Positions 59,733 through 64,000 of a stretch of 64,000 nt of DNA are shown here, one piece after another. Source of the stretch: Streptomyces globisporus (GTDB lineage Bacteria; Actinomycetota; Actinomycetes; Streptomycetales; Streptomycetaceae). The position numbers were made by a program, and so were the translations under genes. Each line of letters opens with the position of its first letter. Positions within the stretch are counted from its first letter, which is position 1. The notes beneath the pieces were generated by a model that ran no database searches, was not told the DNA's origin, and saw only the letters and a program-made list of their open reading frames with translations. Location of the stretch: NCBI GenBank assembly GCA_014649555.1, contig BMTG01000012.1, positions 62,001-126,000 of the forward strand, given 5' to 3'.

Positions 59733-60630
59733 TGGCCTGACGCGGCAGCACAACAGCACCGGTCGCCCAGGCAGTTGCGGCCGCCGGCTCCCGCCCGGTG
59801 AAGAACCCGGTGACCAGCGAGGCCACCTCCTCGGCCCGCTCCAGGACCACCCAGTGGTCGGACTCCCCGATCGTCAGGAACCGGCTCCCCTCGATGGTCG
59901 CGGCGAACTCCCGCTGCCGCGCGGGCGAGGTGACCGTGTCGTGCTCCCCGGCGAAGACGAGCGCCGGTACGCCGGTGAGCCCCCCGGTGAAGTCGGGCCG
60001 GTCGGCCAGCGCCCGGTGGAGCGAGTCCGCGGCGTGGGGCGAGTGGGTAAGCGCGTGGAGGAAGGAGCGCCGCACATAGCGCCGGGCCAACTCCCTGCGA
60101 TGTACGGGGCGTTCGGGATCAAGGCACATCAGCGCGTCGGCCGCCGTGGCGGCGAAGCCCTCGCGGTCCCCGGCGGCCAGTTGCCGCCGGGCCCGCTCCC
60201 AGCAGGCGACCTGGGCGGCGTCGATATGGACCGGCACCCCGCCGAGCGCGAGCCGGGCCACCCGCTCCGGATGGTGCTGGGCGAAGCCGAAGGCGATGGC
60301 GGTGCCGTAGGAGAAGCCGAAGACGTTGAGCCGGGGGGCGCCGAGGTCGTCGGCGATGCCGAGGACGGCGCGGCGCAGCAGATCGGCGCTGGGTCCCGGC
60401 GGGAGCGGGTCGGCGCCGCCCATGCCGGGCAGGTCGGCGGTGACCACGTCGGTGGCCGGCCCCAGGTGGTCGTCCATCTGGGGCCAGCCGAACATGCCCT
60501 GGAGCGCGCCGCCGAGAATGAGCGTCGGTTCGGTACGGGGGGCGGCCCCGCCGCTCCGGTCGTACGGCAGGACGCGGTAGCCGTAGCGCACTCCGTCGGC
60601 CGACAGGGTCCGGATGATCTCCTCGGGCAT
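59710..60630 (-). CDS. Alpha/beta hydrolase, possible thioesterase of the ACP-KAS cassette
   Basis: A 306-aa alpha/beta hydrolase with nucleophile Ser107 in VFGFSYGTAIAFG, an acid in FAGEHDTVTSPARQ and His in IGESDHWVVLERAEE. It begins 22 bp after the KAS stop in the ACP-KAS-hydrolase direction, so it may release or edit the acyl chain made by that pair. Cytoplasmic; no signal peptide. The link to ACP chemistry rests on gene order only. Confidence 0.87.
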   Translation of the reverse strand: MPEEIIRTLSADGVRYGYRVLPYDRSGGAAPRTEPTLILGGALQGMFGWPQMDDHLGPATDVVTADLPGMGGADPLPPGPSADLLRRAVLGIADDLGAPRLNVFGFSYGTAIAFGFAQHHPERVARLALGGVPVHIDAAQVACWERARRQLAAGDREGFAATAADALMCLDPERPVHRRELARRYVRRSFLHALTHSPHAADSLHRALADRPDFTGGLTGVPALVFAGEHDTVTSPARQREFAATIEGSRFLTIGESDHWVVLERAEEVASLVTGFFTGREPAAATAWATGAVVLPRQATAPAGRT

Positions 60631-60652
60631 GGGGTGCTGCGTTCCCTTCCGC

Positions 60653-61918
60653 TCAGGGCCTGGTGAGGACGAGTGCCGCGTTGTGCCCGCCGAAGCCGAG
60701 CGACGTTTTCACGGCGCAGTCGAAGGAGGCGGCGCGGGCCTCCTTGGCGACCACCTCGATCGGGATCTGCGGGTCGGGTGCGTCCAGGTTGACCGTCGGC
60801 GGGACCAGTTGGTGCTGGAGGGCGAGCACGGTGAGCGCGGTCTCGATGCCGCCCGCCGCGCCGAGGGTGTGGCCGGTCATCGCCTTGGTGGAGGTCACCA
60901 GAGGGCTGTCGCCGAGGACGCGGCGCAGCATCGTCGCCTCGATCAGGTCGTTGGAGAGCGTCGAGGTGCCGTGGGCGTTGACGTGCCCGACGTCGTCCGG
61001 GGAGAGGCCGGCGTCGGCGAGCGCGGTGCGCAGGGCGCGTTCGATGCCGAGTCCTTCCGGGTCCGGGGCGACGGCGGAGTGGGCGTCGCTGGAGGCCCCG
61101 TAACCGTTCACGTGGGCGCGGACGGTGGCGCCGCGGGCACGGGCGTGGTCCGGGTGTTCCAGGACGAGCAGGCCCGCGCCCTCGCCGACGACGAAGCCGT
61201 CGCGGTGGGTGTCGAAGGGGCGGCAGGCGGCCGCGGGGTCCTCGCGGCGGGTGGAGACGGCCTTGAGGCTGCAGGCGCTGGCGATCAGGAGGCGGGTGCA
61301 GGTGGATTCCGCGCCGCCCGTGATGACGATGTCGCAGGCCCCGGAGCGGAGCATCTGGTGGGCGGTACCGATGGCGACCGTGCCGGAGGAGCACGCGGTG
61401 GAGACGGCCTGGCTGGGTCCGTGGACGCCGAGGTCCAGGCTGACGCTGCTGGCCGCGCCGTTGACGACGCTGAGCGGGGCGAGTTTCGGGGAGACGCGGC
61501 GGGGGCCGCGCGCGGCGAGAGCGGCGGCCTGTTCGTCGTAGAAGGACAGTCCGCCGTGGGCGGAGCCGATGACGACGCCGACGCGCCCGCTGTCCCAGAC
61601 GGCCGGGTCGAGCCCGGCGTCGGCGACGGCCTCACGTGCGGCGATGACGGCGAGCTGGGCGAAGCGGTCCATCAGCCGCTGGGTGGCCACGCCGAGGACG
61701 GCTCCCGGGTCGCAGTCGGTGACGGAGTAGAAGAAGTCGCAGGGCAGACCGTCGAGTTCGGGCCGGGCTGCGGCGGACGGCGCGAGTCCTTCGGTGACGC
61801 CGTGCCAGGCGGCGGTCACGCCCGTACCGGCCGAGGTGACCAGGCCGACGCCCGTGACGGCGGCGGCGAACGGGGCGAGCGGGGTCCGGCGGTAGGGGGC
61901 TGCGGCGGCCGGGCTCAT
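60653..61918 (-). CDS. Beta-ketoacyl-ACP synthase (KAS II/FabF-like)
   Basis: A 421-aa condensing enzyme. The Cys-His-His triad is complete: Cys175 in STACSSGT, His315 in NAHGTST and His349 in GHTLGAAGG; the GFGGHNAALVL end is typical. It has the intact elongating Cys, so it is not a chain-length-factor partner. The ATG at 61918 overlaps the ACP stop by 4 bp. The stand-alone ACP-KAS pairing, apart from fabD/fabH, suggests a dedicated acyl or short polyketide product instead of bulk fatty acid synthesis. Confidence 0.93.
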   Translation of the reverse strand: MSPAAAAPYRRTPLAPFAAAVTGVGLVTSAGTGVTAAWHGVTEGLAPSAAARPELDGLPCDFFYSVTDCDPGAVLGVATQRLMDRFAQLAVIAAREAVADAGLDPAVWDSGRVGVVIGSAHGGLSFYDEQAAALAARGPRRVSPKLAPLSVVNGAASSVSLDLGVHGPSQAVSTACSSGTVAIGTAHQMLRSGACDIVITGGAESTCTRLLIASACSLKAVSTRREDPAAACRPFDTHRDGFVVGEGAGLLVLEHPDHARARGATVRAHVNGYGASSDAHSAVAPDPEGLGIERALRTALADAGLSPDDVGHVNAHGTSTLSNDLIEATMLRRVLGDSPLVTSTKAMTGHTLGAAGGIETALTVLALQHQLVPPTVNLDAPDPQIPIEVVAKEARAASFDCAVKTSLGFGGHNAALVLTRP

Positions 61919-62148
61919 GCGGTGACCTTCCCCTGCACGGCCTCGACGAGGCGGCCGACGGTGTCGCGCGAGGTGAGCGCGACGTCCTCCAGGTCCACGT
62001 CCAGCCGGTCCTCGATGTGCAGCCGCAGCTCCTCCAGGGCGAGGGAGTCCAGCCGCAGCCGGTGCAGCGGAACATCGGGGCGGATGGCCTCGGGGTCGGT
62101 TCCGAACTTCGTCACCAGCAGCGCGCTGATCTCTTCCGACGTGGTCAT
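61915..62148 (-). CDS. Acyl carrier protein
   Basis: A 77-aa ACP with the phosphopantetheine-accepting Ser35 in LRLDSLALEELRLHIEDRL and the acidic helix II expected for docking partners. ATG at 62148 follows AGGAG by 7 nt. First gene of ACP-KAS-hydrolase, with ATGA coupling to the KAS gene. It is more divergent from FabC-type ACPs (DSLD replaced by DSLA), consistent with a specialised role. Confidence 0.9.
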   Translation of the reverse strand: MTTSEEISALLVTKFGTDPEAIRPDVPLHRLRLDSLALEELRLHIEDRLDVDLEDVALTSRDTVGRLVEAVQGKVTA

Positions 62149-62412
62149 TCGGCTCTCCTGGGCTCGGTGACGCGGTGACGCCGGCCGCGTGGTGAGGGGA
62201 GGTGGGGGGAGGGGCCATCGGGGGACGCCGGCTGCTCCGGAAGGAACCTTTATACGCCTTCGCGGGCGGGCCCCCGGCCCGCGTTCCCCCGTGCGGTGGG
62301 CGTCCTGTCCAGGTGTACGAATCCGGGGTGCGGTGACGAGGGAGGGCGGGGGACGGGGATGCCAGGATGGAGGCGTAGCCCGTACGGGGCGCCACGAGAG
62401 AAGGAGATACCC

Positions 62413-62859
62413 ATGACGGCCGAGCAGGACGGCAATGCGGAGGTCGCGCTGAGCCCCGCCGACTGGGTCGCCCGGCAGGCCGAGCTGTACGAGTCCTCCG
62501 GCGGCACGAAGGGCACGACGCAGCTCGGTGTCCCCTGCCTGCTGATGGACTACGTCGGCCGGCGCAGCGGGACGGTGCGGCGCACGGTGCTGATGTACGG
62601 GCGGGACGGCGAGGACTATCTCATCGTGGCGTCCAACGGCGGCTCGGACCGCCCGCCGCTGTGGTATCTGAACCTCCAGGCGAACCCGGAGGTCCAACTC
62701 CGAGTGAAGACCGAGCGGTTCGAGGCGGTCGCGGCAACGCTGCCGGCCGAGGAGAAGGCACGGGTCTGGCCGGGCCTGGTGGAGCTGTTCCCGCGCTACG
62801 GGGAGTATCAGGCGGGCACCGAGCGGGACATCCCGGTGGTGCGGCTGACGCGGGCCTGA
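62413..62859 (+). CDS. Deazaflavin (F420)-dependent nitroreductase-family protein
   Basis: A 148-aa split-barrel protein of the DDN family: TTQLGVPCLLMDYVGRRSGT then VRRTVLMYGRDGEDYLIVAS and GGSDRPPLWYLNLQANPEVQ are the family core. Such actinobacterial enzymes use F420H2 to reduce quinones or nitro compounds. AAGGAG lies 6 nt before the ATG. It is divergent from the ACP-KAS cassette; the 264-bp gap has a TATAAA on the minus strand (about 62248-62253) as a weak promoter hint and no other clear element. Confidence 0.9.
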   Translation: MTAEQDGNAEVALSPADWVARQAELYESSGGTKGTTQLGVPCLLMDYVGRRSGTVRRTVLMYGRDGEDYLIVASNGGSDRPPLWYLNLQANPEVQLRVKTERFEAVAATLPAEEKARVWPGLVELFPRYGEYQAGTERDIPVVRLTRA

Positions 62860-62890
62860 GCCGGCGGGGCGGCGGAGCGGCGGCGAGAGG

Positions 62891-63444
62891 TCACCGCCCC
62901 GCGTCCTCCGGGAGCAACTGGGCCAGCAGCAGCTTGATCACCAGGACGGGGGCGAACCAGGCCAACTCGACGGGGACGGCCACCGAGGTCGACGTCACCG
63001 TGATCGCCAGGGCGGAGACGGCGAAGGCGACCGGGCGCCGCAGATCCCGGGGGGGCGAGCAGGATCACGGCGGCCCCGCCGAGCGTGAGCGCGTAGACGG
63101 TCGAGGCGGAGAGCAGGCCGAACCCCGGGACGAGCAGAGCCAGTACGAACGGCATGGACGGCCACGAACCCGAGGTGGTGCCGGGAGGAGCGCCCCGGGC
63201 GGTGAAACCGGTGTTCGGCGGACCGCGTGGCGTTGACGACCGTGCCGCCGAACAGATCGAAGGCCACCACGGCGATCACGGTCAGCGGCAACCACGTGTG
63301 CTGGGCGCGCAGAGCGAGGGCCGTCGCGAACACGGCACCGACGAGCGCACCCGCGTAGCAGACGATCCGCTCACCCCGCTCGGCCTCCGGAGCCACCAAC
63401 TGAGCGTCGAGCCACCGGGCTGTCGTGACCCCCGCGGCCCTCAC
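62891..63444 (-). pseudogene. Membrane protein with two frameshifts
   Basis: Reading across frames gives a 183-aa protein with about five helices: ERIVCYAGALVGAVFATALA, then TWLPLTVIAVVAFDLFGGTV, VLALLVPGFGLLSASTVYAL, and PVAFAVSALAITVTSTSVAV near the end. Two extra bases break it: a C at 63153 (after GFVAVH) and one G in the G7 run at 63049-63055 (after LLAP). Deleting both gives an uninterrupted frame that ends PEDAGR at 62891. GTG at 63444 overlaps the tetR stop by GTGA. Function unknown; the adjacent TetR is the likely regulator. Confidence 0.72.
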
Positions 63445-64000
63445 GCCGCGCCCCTGCGGCGCAGGCCCTCGACGCAGACGTCGACGATCGGCGCCGCCAG
63501 CTCCGCGATCGGCAGCGCGGGATCGACGATCCACTGCAGCACACAGCCCTCGATCGCCCCGACGACGACGGCCGCATGACCTTCGCCCACCCCTGCGCGG
63601 GAGATCCCCTCGGCCTCGGCGTCCGCGAGCAGCTCGGCGATCACCGCGCGGTACTCGCGATACACGGCCCGTATGTCCACCCCGGTGGCCTCGCCCTGCC
63701 GTCGGGCGGCCCACAGGTCGACGAGGATCCGGGCGAGCTCGGGTTCGGCCGCGACCGTGTCCACCACCGACCGCACCAGCGAGGCGAGCCGCTCCAGTCC
63801 GTCCCCTGCACCGCTGCGGGCCTCTGGATCACCGCCTGCGCCTGCGCCGCGTACTCCTCGAAGGCGGCCACGAGCAGGGCGTCGCGGCTGTCGAAGCAGA
63901 GGTAGACGCTGCCCTTGGCGACGCCCGCTTCCGCGGCCACGTCCTCCACCCGCGTCGCGGCGAACCCCTGCCGGGCGAACACCCGCACGGCTGCCCTCAG
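63441..64000 (-). pseudogene. TetR-family regulator, frameshifted and cut by window edge
   Basis: The DNA-binding part is intact: VFARQGFAATRVEDVAAEAG then VAKGSVYLCFDSRDALLVAA. After AQAVIQ the frame slips; a missing C near 63822-63824 would restore EARSGAGDGLERLASLVRSV and the normal ligand domain through RRRGAA. The N-terminus lies beyond 64000. It overlaps the downstream membrane-protein gene by 4 bp, so the two are a regulator-target operon in which both members carry indels. Confidence 0.78.

Noticed and set aside
60653-62395. KAS reading frame extended to 580 codons
   Set aside because: The extension covers the ACP gene in a different frame. ATG 61918 gives the normal 421-aa KAS.
1-64000. 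tRNA, rRNA or integrase-linked island
   Set aside because: No clover-leaf or rRNA-like stretch, no integrase or transposase frame and no long terminal repeats were seen on either strand.

Overview
The window is high-GC DNA (third codon positions almost always G or C) with GTG/TTG starts, many ATGA/GTGA stop-start overlaps, PASTA-free secreted glycosidases and several IclR, GntR, TetR and LuxR regulators. This is the profile of a Streptomyces chromosome, and the gene content (allantoin genes beside malate synthase; hydroxypyruvate isomerase, tartronate semialdehyde reductase, catalase and glyoxylate carboligase together) fits the purine-catabolism region known from streptomycetes. I see no tRNA, rRNA, CRISPR array, insertion sequence or prophage.

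Layout. 1-6.7 kb: start of a cytochrome P450 (cut by the edge), a response regulator/histidine kinase pair, an EamA transporter divergent from a TetR regulator, an SDR and an aldo/keto reductase. 6.7-17.4 kb: allantoicase, allantoinase (frameshifted), an AllR-like IclR regulator, an ABC exporter with a divergent two-component system, a MobA-like nucleotidyltransferase and malate synthase. 17.4-20.7 kb: a fibronectin-III lipoprotein, small enzymes and two gene remnants. 20.8-28.2 kb: purine island with two NCS2 nucleobase permeases, 8-oxoguanine deaminase, urate oxidase, HIU hydrolase, OHCU decarboxylase, a short DauR-like HTH protein and a thiamine-binding protein. 28.3-37.1 kb: a Tat-exported lactonase-like propeller protein, then a GntR-controlled sugar ABC importer with a GH20 hexosaminidase and a CBM3-GH16 protein. 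37.2-44.5 kb: hyi, glxR, catalase, a repeat-rich gap, a decayed tetR fused head-to-head to a hydrolase gene, and gcl. 44.6-64 kb: a zinc-ribbon protein, GNAT, two overlapping acyl-CoA synthetases, LuxR, a YcaQ-like protein, DMT transporter, Xi-class GST plus MFS exporter, a GH5 cellulase, an ExeM-like nuclease, an ACP-KAS-hydrolase cassette and a frameshifted tetR/membrane pair at the right edge.

How the genes work together. Purine bases enter through the NCS2 permeases. Urate is oxidised by PucL, UraH and UraD to allantoin; AllB and Alc release urea and ureidoglycolate, which gives glyoxylate. Glyoxylate enters central metabolism through malate synthase or through Gcl, Hyi and GlxR to glycerate. 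Catalase can remove the H2O2 made by urate oxidase. Xanthine dehydrogenase, a ureidoglycolate-releasing enzyme and glycerate kinase are not in the window.

Two shared DNA signals tie these dispersed genes together. One is a tandem operator, TTCCG-N5-CGGAA twice with centres 21 bp apart, at allR/allB, aceB, hyi and gcl. The other is TTCAAC-N5-GTTGA(A/C), whose distal half forms the -35 element, at allB, aceB, uraD and catalase. A second theme is recurrent single-base frameshifts (about six, mostly +1), which may be assembly errors or real decay.
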